Part shown: one piece after another, positions 12,378 through 24,232 of the stretch | How the letters are laid out: each line of letters opens with the position of its first letter | How positions within the stretch are numbered: the first letter of the stretch is position 1 | Notes under the pieces: generated by a model | What the model saw: the letters and a program-made list of their open reading frames with translations, nothing else | What the model was told of the DNA's origin: nothing | The model's database searches: none | NCBI RefSeq assembly: GCF_051622035.1 | Contig: NC_135355.1 | Location: forward strand, 31,436,986-31,500,985 | DNA: 64,000 bases | Source of the DNA: Arctopsyche grandis | Taxonomy: Eukaryota > Arthropoda > Insecta > Trichoptera > Hydropsychidae | Direction: 5' to 3' | Made by a program: the position numbers and the translations under genes

Positions 12378-12791
12378 TTTATTTTATTTTACATATATAC
12401 CAGGAAGGCCTTACAGGTAAACCCCAATGCGCCTTCCTGGCCAATTACAAATAATTACAATTCAGCATTTTTATATAAATCACTGAATTACGAGACACTG
12501 TGAATCTCGCAAATCAATGAGACATCTATCAATTAGTACACAAACTTATTATCGTACATTCATTAATAACAAATTATAGGTGACATATCGTATAGGAGGG
12601 ATTTTTAGCCAATTTTTTTTCCGTTTCAACAATGAAATCAGAGAAAATTGGAAAACTTTGATAGGAAACGATCCACCTGAAGTCACAAATACAGGTCTAA
12701 CCAACAGCATACTTAGAAAAATTATTTTCATTCGAGGCCCGGCGCCTCTCGATGCTAAGCAGAAGCTTAAGGACCGAGCTATGCTGCTGGT
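12378..12791 (-). mobile_element. SINE nested in a LINE 3' UTR
   Basis: In reverse orientation the sequence starts with CCAGCAGCATAGCTCGGT (head), continues through a degenerate B box (GGGCCTCGAATGA), the family core (GGATCGTTTCCTATCAAAG, GAAACGG) and ends with the tail hairpin at 12401-12440 and a (AAAAT)-type tail. The LINE 3' UTR resumes on the far side, so the SINE inserted into an already resident LINE copy. Confidence 0.75.
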
Positions 12792-13028
12792 TAAATTTTT
12801 TTTAAATTTTAATTATTATAAAGTTTTTTATGATTGTGTTAAATGCTGTATTATTTTTTATACTTTTCTTTTTTTTAATTTTTTTGCTTTTGTTTTTTGT
12901 TGTATGTATTAATTTATTTTAATTTTTGTTTTCTCCCTCTCTTATTTTATTATGTAGGCCATTGTGGAGCATTAGGTTCTTCCTGTAATGCCATAATGGT
13001 CAAAAAAACGTTAAATAAATAAATAAAT
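12792..13028 (+). mobile_element. LINE 3' UTR, distal part
   Basis: A T-rich stretch leads to the family-specific end at 12956-13003 (GGCCATTGTGGAGCATTAGG, then CCATAATGGTC), followed by an AAATAAATAAATAAAT tail. The same end occurs at 31303-31350 and, diverged, at 35063-35110. It continues the element that begins at 11985. Confidence 0.7.
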
Positions 13029-14624
13029 ATTTTAATACATCTTCGAATTTAAAAGACGGGCATGGAGACGAGTGTGAAAATAGACTATGTTGTCTTTGAA
13101 ACGGTTTCATTGTGTGGTCGGTGACGAACATGAAATTCAAAGTCCATTCGTACTTAGAGATGGTCACAGGTCAACCGGATACAAAATGTGTGGAAACATA
13201 TTATGATGTCTGGATGAAAATCAGCATAACATATGTAAACAATCAATTAAAAAATATGCAAAATTTGATGAAAACAATATAAACAAAAAAAAAATATTGG
13301 AATAATAATATATACAATTTTATTGATTGATTTAAATTTACACAATGTATCAGTCTACAATCAAGATATACATATAAATGACAGTCGTCGGCTTTATTAT
13401 TATACAATATCTGCCGTAGAGACTAATGTCGCTTAACTAATCGGTGGTAAAGTCATCCTTCAGTTTGTGACGAAATTGAGTTTAGAGATCACAATCGCAT
13501 AAAAAATAAAGTAATAATAATCTATATAAAAATAGTAGTCTTTTACAATTAAATCTTTCTTTTGTGGTATATAATATAACGTTGACGCTTATATCACAGC
13601 AAAAAGAAGTACATAGTAGATAACATTGCATCGTTTCTTGACTCCGATATGTAAATGCACATCGCTTCATTGGGAAAAGCTGATTTAGAATTTCCCCACT
13701 AGACAACTTTTCCTAACCTACATTCAGCAAATTCAAATAAGATAACATTGATTTGCACGATAGAAGTTTTTTAAATACAATTCAATTGTTTTGAAAAATG
13801 TATAAATAATTTCGTACTAATTGCACGACATCAAAATTTCCATATATTAAAAATAATAATAATAAAACAAAAATGAACACAATAAAGTCATCTCAAACGT
13901 CACAGCATTCAAACAAATATCATAATAATATATTATACATATGTATGCTTTTAATTTAAGTTCGCATTTCAATTGATTGTATTGAAGAAAAAAAAACAAG
14001 TGAATATACATAAAATATATTATATGAAAAACAATAATTTACCTTTTGAAATTTTATATAATATAATATCTCTAATCAAAATTCTAAATTAATTCGGTAT
14101 GATTTTTTTCGATGTCTATACATACTTTTATACTATTCATTATTTTTATATACCCAAATACACACACACCCCAATAAAGTAATTTTTTTATCTATTTGTA
14201 TTTAAAATGGCTAAAAAAATAGACTATTATATAATATTTAATGGTAATATCACATATGTATATACCAAAAACATCTTTAAGTTTAAGTCTTTTTAAATAG
14301 GCAAAAAAATCCTTAAAATTATAAAAAAAATTGCATTATATGAAATTAAAATTATGAATTTCATATTGAATTTTGCCTTTAGCAGTCTTCCTATTAAGTT
14401 TAATATTGAACATTCTTAATACTATAAGCGAAAAATTTTCCAGTCCTTATATATTATATAATAATAATCAATTAAATTTTAATATTTATTCCATATGTAT
14501 CAAAAATATGATATGATAATTAAAAAAATAATCAATTGACGTATGTATATGTAAAAGTGAAAACAGTCTAAATGCGACAAAGTAATATATAATATAATAC
14601 AAGCGTAAGATAATAATATTGATA
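13029..14624. other. Likely bora 3' UTR and intergenic spacer
   Basis: AT-rich sequence downstream of the bora stop codon (minus strand). Minus-strand AATAAA signals occur near 14484, 13393 and 13318, so a 3' UTR of 0.15-1.3 kb is possible. I see no conserved coding segment. Confidence 0.4.
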
Positions 14625-17600
14625 TTATTTCGCACACTGTTTCTTAGACGGAGTCGAAGAGAATTTAATCAAAGATAACATATCATCGGCGAATGTCTCC
14701 GACACCGACATGGAGCTCTGAGCTCGCGTGCCGCATTCTAAAAATTTATTAAAATCGTCGAAATTGACTAATTCTTTGTGATCCTCCAAGTATTCGGCGA
14801 TCGGAGTATACTTTTGTGAGAACGTTTTGATGGCATCGTGGCTGGCGGCCGGATGCACGAAATCCGAAGACGTCTCGTCGTGAAAACCGCTGTCGAAGCG
14901 TCTCCAACCCGACGAGTCTCCGCTGTTCTGAAGCGATTTGGTCACGTCGACGGTAGAATTACAGTTGGACGTGTGACAGACGGTCACATCGATCGAGCTC
15001 GTGAACTTTCCCAGCTGCATCGGCCTGTCAGCGAAGCCGCTGTCCGTCCGGCGAAAAGTCCTCTCCGAATCGGCGATCTTGGCGTCGTCGTTTCTATTGA
15101 ATTTTGGACATTTTTCTGCATCCACGTTGTAGCTGGTATCGAACGACATTTGCATGGGACTGTTCCAGGTTTTCGTGATGGGAGATCGGTTGTTCACCGT
15201 CAGGTCTTTGGCACGCAGGTTTTTCGTCGGAGTCAGGTATTGGTACACTTCGGCAAATTTGTCACAGCTGTCGTAGTTTATAATCTCTTCGCTGCATAGC
15301 TGATGTTTGGATGTGCATATCAAGGCAGGTTTGTATATCGGGTTCAGAGCAGATGGTGTTATTTCGGTGAATTTCGGCAAGTCCGTCTCCACAAATTCCA
15401 TGTCAAGGTTGTTCGAAGCTTGGGCCAGCAAATGTAGCGATTCTGTTGAATTTCCTGAAATGTTTTTTATCATACCATTAGTTTATAAATAATAAAATAA
15501 TATGTATGTATATAAGAAAAGTTCAATTATTAAATAAATACGAGAAGGCGAGGAAAACTGCATATTATGGAATAATTACTTACTTAATATCTCACAAAAA
15601 CATAAGACATCAACACTAAACAAAATATTTACTTCATATAAATAAGTATTTCCAATTAACTAGTAATTTATTTCATTACAATGTATTAACGTATTTTAGA
15701 TTGTGGCTTGGCATTTAGATTGTGAGCATTACATTTTAACAACAATGAAGATGAAACTAGTTTTGGAAAAATACAATCATTAATGGACATCTTTCTTTTA
15801 CTTTATATTGTTGCGGTAATTATCTAGGGTTTGTTTGGATTAGCTACAATTTTTATACCTGCTTTCTATTGATTTCTAAATAATTCTAGTTGGAAATGTT
15901 GGCGAAATTTTCAGCGTGGCGAGCTTTCAACAGAAAAGACGCCAGCACCAAAGGGTTAACAAACTAAAGATATGTAATTATGAGAATATACTCCAACTAG
16001 TTATATGCTTTATACTCTTCATTGCTCTCGACAGATACGCGAAATACTCACCTAAGGCAGAATGTCCGCGTAGAGATTGGTCTCTGCTGAAGTGCATAGA
16101 CACGTCACTGCTTATATCCATATGACTATCATACTTGGCCGATGATACGCTACGCTTGAAATCGCTCAATGACGTCTCGGAACGCGAGCGTTGGTTGAAC
16201 TTGAGACAGTTTTTACCGATGTGGTGAAAATCGTCGTGGAATTTGCTCTTGAACAATTTGGTTTCGGAAGTTTCAAACGCGTCAGGACTAGAATCGACAT
16301 AATTAGAAAGGCGCGACTTTTCCGGAGTCGACTGCGAAAACAGAGACGCGTCCGAGTCGTGATGAGAATTATTCTTCTGAGACATTTCTAAAGAAATCTT
16401 TGAACCACACACCTTCAAAGAAAAAAAATTAATTAAAAAGAAATCATTATAAATACATATGTATGTATCGAATTAATATATACTTTATCTGATTTATTCA
16501 TTCTGATTGGCGAAAGCGATGGTGATTTCAAATGTTGCGATATTTCGCCAGGTCGACAGCTTCTAAAATCGACTTCCAAAACTGGACTGATTGATTTGTG
16601 TCCCGATGAAATGGACGCCGATTCTAGATTCATGTCTAAATGACATGAAATGGATGATTCCGATGAATTCAACGTTCGTTTCACACCCCGTGTAACGCAC
16701 GCCTGTTAAACAAAACTACAATAGTTACTTTGATCTTCGATATATATGCATGTAAGAGTGCGGAAATAAAATCTTTATGGTTTACATTCACATATGCAGC
16801 ACATAGGGATTTGTTATCTTCGTTGTCGGAAGTCTCCTCTTCTTCGAAGCACAGTTTCCGTCTGAGCGATGCATTAGCCGACATATCCGCATCGTACATA
16901 CTTTGGTCCTGAAACGAATCAATAGAAATGATGATTTTTTGATACATTCCTTTTAGCATCAGTGCAGAGAAATATAAATATGTATATACTTTTTTGAATG
17001 TATAAAATGGCTTCAATACATCTTCCATTTCTGGCGGTAAAATTGATGGAAACGTTAAACCAGTTTGAGTCCATACTAAAAATTCAAATGTTTAATAATA
17101 AAAATGCTCTTTTTAACAATTGATTATGAGTTACATATAATAAAATACAATACCATTGCACTTATTATTACTATCAGGCGTTGATATGAGATCTTTGACT
17201 TCTTTCGATAATAACCCAGGCCGTTTTGTCGCTCCATCGATAGGACTCGGTACTATCATCTTTTGAGAGAAAAATCTGAAAATTCAAATAGAATATTATG
17301 TAGAGCAGCATTTCTCAACCTTTTTTGGACCGTGGCCCCCTTTTGCGTTTAATACTTTTCTGTGTCTCCCCCATATTTTCTCAAAAAAAAAGGTATTAAA
17401 TATATTATAGATTATATCAACTTTATTTTATAATTAAAAATTTGAACATACAAACGTAATATATTTTTTTAAACATAATAAATCGTGTGGCGAACAAAAT
17501 AAGCCTAAGCCTACATGAGAAGAAATACTGTTCGGCTGCCTTCCTAGACATTAGCCAAGTTTTCAACAAGGTCTGGCACACTCGGTTGCAATACAAACTC

Positions 17601-20600
17601 AAAAAGAGTCTGCCATACAATATATATATATAATACTGAAGTCATACCTGAAAGAAAGATACTTTCAAGTAAAATATCAGGATGCTGAATCAACAGTATG
17701 CGCAATCAAATCCGGAGTGCCCCAAGGTAGTGTACTAGGCCCTTTTTTGTATCTTATATATACAGCAGATCTACCAATAACGAACAGAGTGACCACTGCG
17801 ACCTTTGCTGACGACACAGTAGTGATGGCCTCACACGAAGACCCGGAAATCGCCTCATCCTACTTGCAAGAAAACCTCAACCGAATCCAAAAGTGGTTGC
17901 AGATATGGAGAGTGCGGGCAAATGAACAAAAGTCTGTCCATGTAACCTTCACAATGAGGAGGAAGACTTGTCCTCCAATAAAGTTGAACAACGCAGTGAT
18001 CCCACAGGCAGAGGAGGCAAGATACCTAGGCGTGTACCTGGACCGCAGGTTGACATGGAGGAAGCACATCTGGACAAAAAGGAAGCAACTAAGCTTCAAG
18101 TTCCGGAAACACTACTGGCTAATTGGAAGGAATTCAAAACTGACCACGGAGAACAAACTCTTGGTTTATAAGGCCATCCTCATACCAATATGGATGTACG
18201 GGATACAGCTATGGGGGTCAGCGAGCAAAACGAACGTCGAAATAATCCAAAGGTTCCAGAACAAAATCCTGAGAATTACACTGGACGCCCCCTGGTTTGT
18301 CCCGAACGACATAATCCACCGAGATACAAGGATGACAACGGTCATTGAAGAGCCAAGTTCTGCGGTCTCAAAATATAAAGAAAGGAACCACCCCAACAGT
18401 CTGGCCAGGGAGTTATTAGATAACAAGCCAATAAGAATAAGACTCAAGAGAGGTGATCCCTCGGACCAGTAACAGAGAGTGAATTGCCAATGGGCATTTC
18501 ACCCACAAGCTAGGGAATAAGAAAGGAAAGAAGAAATGCGCCGAATGTCACGAGGAGGACAGAAAGCTGCATGTAAATTGGAAGAAAAAAAAAAAATAAT
18601 AAATTGAAAGTAATAAATTAACTTCGGCCAAATAATCCGTGGCCCCAAATATCGCCTTCTACAAACAATCATAGAGGGGCGAATAGAAGGCAAACGGTGG
18701 CTTGGGAGAAAGAAACTCTCTTGGCTCCGGAACATCAGGTCAAGGATGGGACTCGGACTCGAAAAATTGTTTCGGCTTGCCCATGATAGGGAGGAATTCA
18801 CACGGGCCATAAATTATGTCTGTCCACGGTAGACGCCTATGTCCGAATACGGATTCGGCATTACAAGAAGCATAAATTGAAATATAATTTTATTTAGTGT
18901 GATCCTTGTGCCTGATGTAAACTAGCGAGTTTATTTATATCTGGCTCAAATGATGTTACCGATATACGGAGATCGCTTCTTTTTACAACATCAAGACAGT
19001 TACGAGCTTGTGAGAGGAGATGCATAACTCGACTAAATCCAGATTCGACGAGATAAGCTGTAGGAAATGCAGTGAAATATAAACTTGCACTGTGCCAAAG
19101 CTGTGGAAATATGCTCGCAATTTCAGTGCTGATCCAAAAATAATCTTTACTTTAGTTTATTCATATTACTTTGCAGATCTATCAGACTTTCTTGCAATTC
19201 GATATCAATATCAATTGCATTCACACTAAATGGATCAATCACCCAATCTGGAATATTTAGATTTATAATATCATCAAATCTAACTTGCATATCCTCATGA
19301 AGCTACTCCTGAGGATATGCTCTTGAAGTATCCTCATGAATTCAAATGTTCAATATATATGTAAAGATCGGTTCGGTGATTACTGGTCACAAATTACTCG
19401 TCACAAAGTCACTAAAATCTCTATAACGGAACATCTGGCAGCCGAAAAGTCCATCATACTAACGATAACTATCATAGTAACGAGAACTTGAGTGCTAAAT
19501 ATTGTGTATTCGCGATTTTCATGGCAAAAATTGTCTTTGTGACCACCCCAATGTGACGAATAGTCCAATTACCGTAAAGATCATCGTCTTGTATTTCATT
19601 AGAAATAGTATCCAATGATGGAAATTGTATTAACTCGTGTCGGCCAATATTGATTTCGAAAAGATTGAGCTTTCCAATAAAAGCAATAATTACATTTATA
19701 CACGTTATGAGATTACAACCTTTTCAAACAAATAAAATTCCTCAAATATATCTCATTTTGCAACAACCATCTCTATTCCCCAAAATGGTTGTCACTCATA
19801 AAGGACACAATATTGTTCCAAAGTACATATAACAACACGATTAAGACAATTACCCTTCGATAACCAACGAACTTCTATGTGTAATAGAAGGCGCTCAAAA
19901 TCCTTCTCGTTGTCCTCACATATTTGTCGAAAAAGCCGATCTCCCAGTGGACTTGATTTAATGAAATTGTTTGTATTATAATAATATATTAGATTAACCG
20001 TTTGCCCGCGGCCGTCTCCTATGGAAGCTTTGGGCGACAAGTTTGTAGCGCGGCTGTCTTCCATAGAATTTCTGAACTTTGCACGGGATTTTGAGGCTTA
20101 TATGCGCCTATTTCAACTGTTTTAAGGTTCAAAATTGGTTGAATATATTACTGAGTTGAATGCCATCTATTCAATTTGCTTAACCCGTTGGGTACTCACG
20201 ACGCGCCTGTCGTGTTCAGAAAATTTCCGTAGCCGCGCGCGACTCACCAAGCGCGTTTTGTCCCTTTCCAACAGAAAGGTTCAAAAAAAAAAAATACGCA
20301 CTTGCTGTAGTAACGCGAGAAGCATTCAATTTTTTCGCCTAAAGGTCTCTATACACTCTCTATATTAAATTTTATATAAGCTTAGTAAATATTACTCTTA
20401 GTAAATGTAAGTGAATATACTAAAATGTCTAATGGGTGATCCAAATATGATGCTATCACTTTATATGTAAAAATGCCAATTTTTTTTTCGATTTACCTGC
20501 TTACGATTTACCTGGTGAGTCGATTCTTGGAAAACATCATGTAATACCTTTAAGCAATTGTGGACTTTTAAGCACGGGAACTAAATTGGGAAAAACCACA

Positions 20601-22848
20601 AGTTCCTTTTTTATGGGATATCATATGAAAAGTACATTCAGTCTTAGCTCAACTGTCGTTTGAGACTTCACGACTTGACTTACGTATCTACTTGATTTTC
20701 CGCTACTTATTTACAACCTGGACCGTCTTAGAGAGTGCGGATTCATCAAAAAATTGGGCATACATCTATTTCAGACAATGTTATTAAATTCTTATTACAT
20801 GTATAATATACACAATACCAAGAAAATGTCTTTGTACGATTTTAGGCTGCAAATAATAGAAAAATTAGTAGGGCCTCCCCCCAAAACAAAATCTTCATCG
20901 CCATCATCTTCCCAGTTTTTGTGACAAAGACCAGCAGGGAAAAACGAAAAGAAGACGGTGCCACTATTGCTGGAGGGAACGAAAGGAGAGAAAATCCACT
21001 CTCTTTTATTGTATGGAATGTACAAACCAGCCGGGTTTGTGTCTAGACCCGTGCTTTAGATCTCATCATGACGAAAATTTTAATTATATATAAGTTTTTT
21101 ATCATCATTTTATGCAATTTTTATTTAAATATATTTGTTAAAACATAAATTAAAGTGTTTTATTATTTTTAAATATCGTAATATTATTTGATATTTCTAC
21201 GAACAAAAAATTACGAAAATAATGAATAAATATAGGTACTGTATAGCGTGCTTTATGCAAGATGCAGGTAGACGCGCCTTCCAAGAACTGTCTAGACCTC
21301 CACACTGTCAAAACATTTGTGAGACAGAGCTATTTTATAAAATATCAGCATAGCATGGATTCTAGCTCAGCATTGAAAGTGTTAAAATGAATATATATCA
21401 GTCAAAAATTAGTTTTTTATGGAAACATACTGAAACCTCGTTTATATGACGTCACGTCTTCATACAATTATGAAGAATGATTATTCGACAATTAATCCAA
21501 AACTACGAGATATATTATGTATTTCATTGTTTAAAGTAATACTTTGTGTTAATTAACATATCTGGTTACTTGAGTAAATATTAAAATCTGTATTTAAGGT
21601 CGAGAACTCGATTGCCAAATTCGCGAAAAAGGTACAGGGCTTGTTCGCTATATTTATTGCTGTGGGCAAAGGGTTGAGAGACCTTATTTAAAACATATTT
21701 GGCACATATTTTTTGCCAACCATTGAAGCAGCCCCATCGAAATGCAAACGTATATTCAGTTTGATGACAAATAAAACATTTAAGTTCTCCTTTCATTATT
21801 ATTAAAATATATAAAAAAAAATAAAAATTAAAACCCCAAAAGTAGAATATCGGTTTGTGCCCCCTTGAAAGGGTCTGGGCCTCCCAAGAGGGCCATGTGG
21901 ACCCACGTAGAGCACAAAATTAAAATGAGATAAATCATCAAAAGGAAATATGAAAGATTTAATGTTTGAATTAATACTTGTCTATAGCTGCCGTTGCCTT
22001 CTTCTCTAGAACGGGATCAGGCGAAGGTTGAAACTGACTATTGCAAGCTACGATATCGGCAGGTTTCAGAATGGACACTTGCTCTATATCCCACGTGAAT
22101 GTGCCTGAAGATTCTTTAATCTTGAACATACTGGGGCTGAAAAATATATTCAAACAACAATTGAGTAAATCTTATTAATTCAATATAACTAAAATTTGCT
22201 AAAATGTGGCTGGAAACTGTTACTAAGGAATTGTTTTTGAGACGACGAAAAATATTTGATATACTAAAAATTCAGTTTGGCTGTGTAGGTACATCATATA
22301 TATTTTATAAAATAAAAATTGATATAAAAACACCAAATAATTTTCATATCGTTCAACTATTGATCAACAAAAACGGATGTGAACTCACAATGAAGCATTA
22401 TCATTAAAAAAATAAAGTAAAAATAATATTGCATATATAATAATATTTGACCATTTTTTGTCTATAATATGTAATTAGAGAAAAAAATAGATGGCGCTGC
22501 ATCGATTAATCAAACAAAAGAATAATGAGTGAAATTTAAAACAACTGTTAATTGAGAATTTGAACAGTAAGCACTGAGCACTGATAAGCAGCGTGCGTAA
22601 TATCGAAATGCGGAAAGTTTATATGCGATGAATATGATGGAAGGATGGTTTAGGTTTAGGTTTCGGTTCGAATGCGTATTCGAATACCTGCACATATGTG
22701 AGCTGAGGCTGTCGACGAGGGTTCTTTCGAAGGGGTTTTTGATTTTGTAGAGGGATCGGGGCGGAGTGCAGTTGTAGGCGGGGGCGGCGGGGGCGGCAGG
22801 GGCGGCAGGGGCTGGGGGCGCCCCCTGCTTCACTCTCGTTTGCGACAT
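14625..22848 (-). CDS. bora: Protein aurora borealis (Bora)
   Basis: Eight exons in transcript order: 22848-22688, 22136-21978, 17275-17154, 17075-16990, 16908-16792, 16702-16484, 16412-16052, 15454-14625; all GT..AG and in phase, 684 residues. Bora binds and activates Aurora A and lets it phosphorylate Plk1/Polo at mitotic entry. Family blocks in order: NPFERTLVDSL (38-48), SPSMF (54-58), FTWDIEQVSILKPADI (67-82), AIDKFFSQKMIVPSP (104-118; Ser117 corresponds to the conserved CDK site of the IVPSP motif), TGLTFPSILP (around 153-162), and SLRRKLCF (190-197). The C-terminal half is Ser/Asp-rich and poorly conserved, with two DSGF motifs (546-549, 596-599). Residues 10-24 are an Ala/Pro run. The start is the ATG at 22848-22846; the upstream in-frame codons contain no ATG. 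Intron 2 holds a 4.6 kb mobile insertion; other introns are 78-100 bp except intron 1 (551 bp) and intron 7 (597 bp). Confidence 0.9.
17522..18472 (+). mobile_element. Jockey-clade LINE reverse transcriptase fragment
   Basis: A first segment reads AAFLDISQVFNKVWH before a stop near 17636; after a frameshift the frame from about 17640 to 18472 contains SGVPQGSVLGPFLYLIYTAD, the catalytic FADDT motif, then CPPIKLNN, YLGVYLDRRLTW, YKAILIPIWMYGIQLWG and HPNSLARELLDN. This order and wording is that of Jockey-clade ORF2. Endonuclease, N-terminal RT and ORF1 are absent. It is a 5'-truncated, inactive copy near the hAT element's 3' end, opposite in orientation to bora. Confidence 0.88.
18623..18832 (+). 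mobile_element. C-terminal tail of a second LINE
   Basis: The frame reads IIEGRIEGKRWLGRKKLSWL, then RNIRSRMGLGLEKLFRLAHD and a stop. GKR.LGRKK.SWLRNIR followed by LFRLA.DRE is a familiar C-terminal block of RTE/BovB-like insect LINEs and does not continue the Jockey frame upstream. An A-rich stretch (18583-18600) separates the two, which fits two sequential insertions. Confidence 0.65.
18894..20064 (-). pseudogene. hAT transposase (ZBED5-like), broken
   Basis: Pieces in transposase order: FIKSSPLGDRLFRQICEDNE then LLLHIEVRWLSKGNCLNR (about 19965-19830), a middle part ending INVIIAFIGKLNLF and FPSLD (19760-19590), and the C-terminal FPTAYLVESGFSRVMHLLS continuing to DLRISVTSFEPDINKLASLH and a stop at about 18894. 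These match the hAT branch related to ZBED5/SCAND3-type domesticated genes. Frameshifts, stops and an inserted MITE at 19372-19577 make it inactive. Confidence 0.8.
19372..19577. mobile_element. Small inverted-repeat element (MITE) inside hAT transposase
   Basis: The left end GGTGATTACTGG..ACTCGTCACA is mirrored by the right end, which read inward is GGTAATTGGACTATTCGTCACA. The transposase reading frame is interrupted at exactly this segment and resumes on both sides. A partial second copy lies at 1262-1413. Family not recognised. Confidence 0.6.
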
Positions 22849-22950
22849 GTCGTCCACGGCTCGACGGCTCGACGTTCAATTCAAATTCAACGGCTGTGCC
22901 CGTGCGCGGTCGAGGCGCGACCCAAATGCGGGCATGTCGCGCGACGGTCG

Positions 22951-22964
22951 TTACGTCAACCAAT
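22951..22964 (-). promoter_or_regulatory. CRE-like/CCAAT sequence upstream of bora
   Basis: About 100 bases upstream of the bora ATG, the minus strand reads ATTGGTTGACGTAA: an inverted CCAAT box next to a CRE-like TGACGTAA. The whole 22.85-22.96 kb stretch is GC-rich compared with its surroundings, as expected for a promoter and 5' UTR. CCAAT boxes are common in mitotic gene promoters; function here is only inferred. Confidence 0.3.
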
Positions 22965-22979
22965 TTCGTTTTATCGAAT

Positions 22980-23870
22980 ATTATATTGAATTAGCGCTTT
23001 CGGATATCAAAGCAGTCGTTTTGTATATATTTTATCAATGTGTAAACAATAAAACAAAATTATATGATTAAAACCAATAAAATTTATAAATTTTTCGCTG
23101 TCACCCTTAACAGGTTTTTAAGGAAAATTCACCATCAGTTACTTTAAACAGATTGTGCATTGCTTGCTAGTCGTCCAGATGAAACTATTACTGCACTTTG
23201 ATATATAGGTACATATACCGATACGTAAAAAAGGTATAAATTATTAATTTGGAAAGTTATTTTGCTGTAAGTAAATAATATGAATATATGAAGGGGGGCC
23301 TTAAAATATTTTGCGGGGGGCACCAGGAATTTACGCTACGCAACTGGTTATATAGCGTCTTTTTTTACATTTTTAAGTTGACCGGATGTGGTATCCTCCT
23401 TTATAGGATTCCCCTTTTTTATTTCTTAAGCCGTTCAATGGATTAAGCTTAAGCTTTTGTCGATACATACATATGTACGTACATATATATAATAGTTATG
23501 GTAAATTTTATATATTAATATTAATATTAAAAAATTTTTCTTTTTCTAGTACTTTTACTCTGATTTACTAGGTTTTCAATTTTTTTTTCTCTGCAACCGT
23601 TCACTGCATCGAATTGAAATTTAATATCAATACCATAAAGTTTTTAGAAAATCTTGGCTGTGTTGTGGATGAAAAAAGATTATGGAGCATCGCCTTATAA
23701 AAAAATAGTTTTTCTATTAATTTTGCGCTCTGATCTCATTACTTAATAAGTTTTAATTATTAAACATAGAAATTTACTTATTTTTCACTTTTCCCTATTC
23801 ATCATTTTTGCGTATTATGTATCATTGGATTCAACTGATTCTTACAAAAGCGATGGATTGAGTCTGCTAT
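22980..23870. other. AT-rich intergenic region
   Basis: No coding signal. A G-rich stretch at 23289-23345 (GGGGGGCCTTAAAATATTTT, then GGGGGGCACC) looks like the end of a repeat, because similar C/G-runs recur at 24495-24525. Confidence 0.35.
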
Positions 23871-23879
23871 ACCATATTT

Positions 23880-24200
23880 TTAAAATTTTCAGCAAATTGA
23901 AATATCTAATTCACAAATATTTTTCTAATACCTAAATATATTTCTCAACAATGTAATAATTTATGAAAACCTTAATATTTTTAAAAACAAACTACATGTC
24001 TTTCTTAAAATTAAAGGGTTTTCATAATTCCTCTTTTCCTATATCTTAAGTTCTTTCTATATTTTCGTTTTTTCTTAGTTATCATTTTACTGTTCTATTT
24101 TTTTTATCTCATTAATTATTGTATGTTGTATTTTTTTTTATTTCATTAATTATTTTTCTTGTTTAATTTTATTTTATATACGAACTTTCGGAAAAATAAA
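23880..24200 (+). mobile_element. Degraded LINE 3' end
   Basis: The frame near 23950-24020 reads ENLNIFKNKLHVFLKIKGF, close to SSNLFKNKLDDFLKINGF at 35285-35350. This N.FK.KL..FLK pattern is the usual last block of non-LTR ORF2. A T-rich 3' UTR of similar composition follows in both places. Confidence 0.45.
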
Positions 24201-24232
24201 CGTTACACATCTGTTTTTGAGACAAAATAGAG

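Larger units (their letters stand above)
17308..21906 (-). mobile_element. Composite hAT element in bora intron 2
   Basis: The segment is bounded by an 8-bp direct repeat GTAGAGCA (17300-17307 and 21907-21914), the length hAT elements make. The left end, GCATTTCTCAACCTTTTTTG then GACCGTGGCCCCC, is a typical hAT terminus; the right end read inward (GGTCCACATGGCCCTC) matches it only in its inner part, so the outer right terminus is degraded. A transposase relic lies on the minus strand at 18894-20064. LINE fragments and a small inverted-repeat element are nested inside. It ends only 32 bases upstream of the bora exon 3 acceptor. Confidence 0.7.

Noticed and set aside
14838-15299. 153-codon plus-strand frame opposite bora exon 8
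   Set aside because: It is antisense to a conserved, correctly spliced coding exon and shows no family similarity.
22847-23071. Plus-strand frame overlapping the bora 5' end
   Set aside because: It covers the bora promoter/leader on the opposite strand; GC-rich DNA lacks stops by chance.
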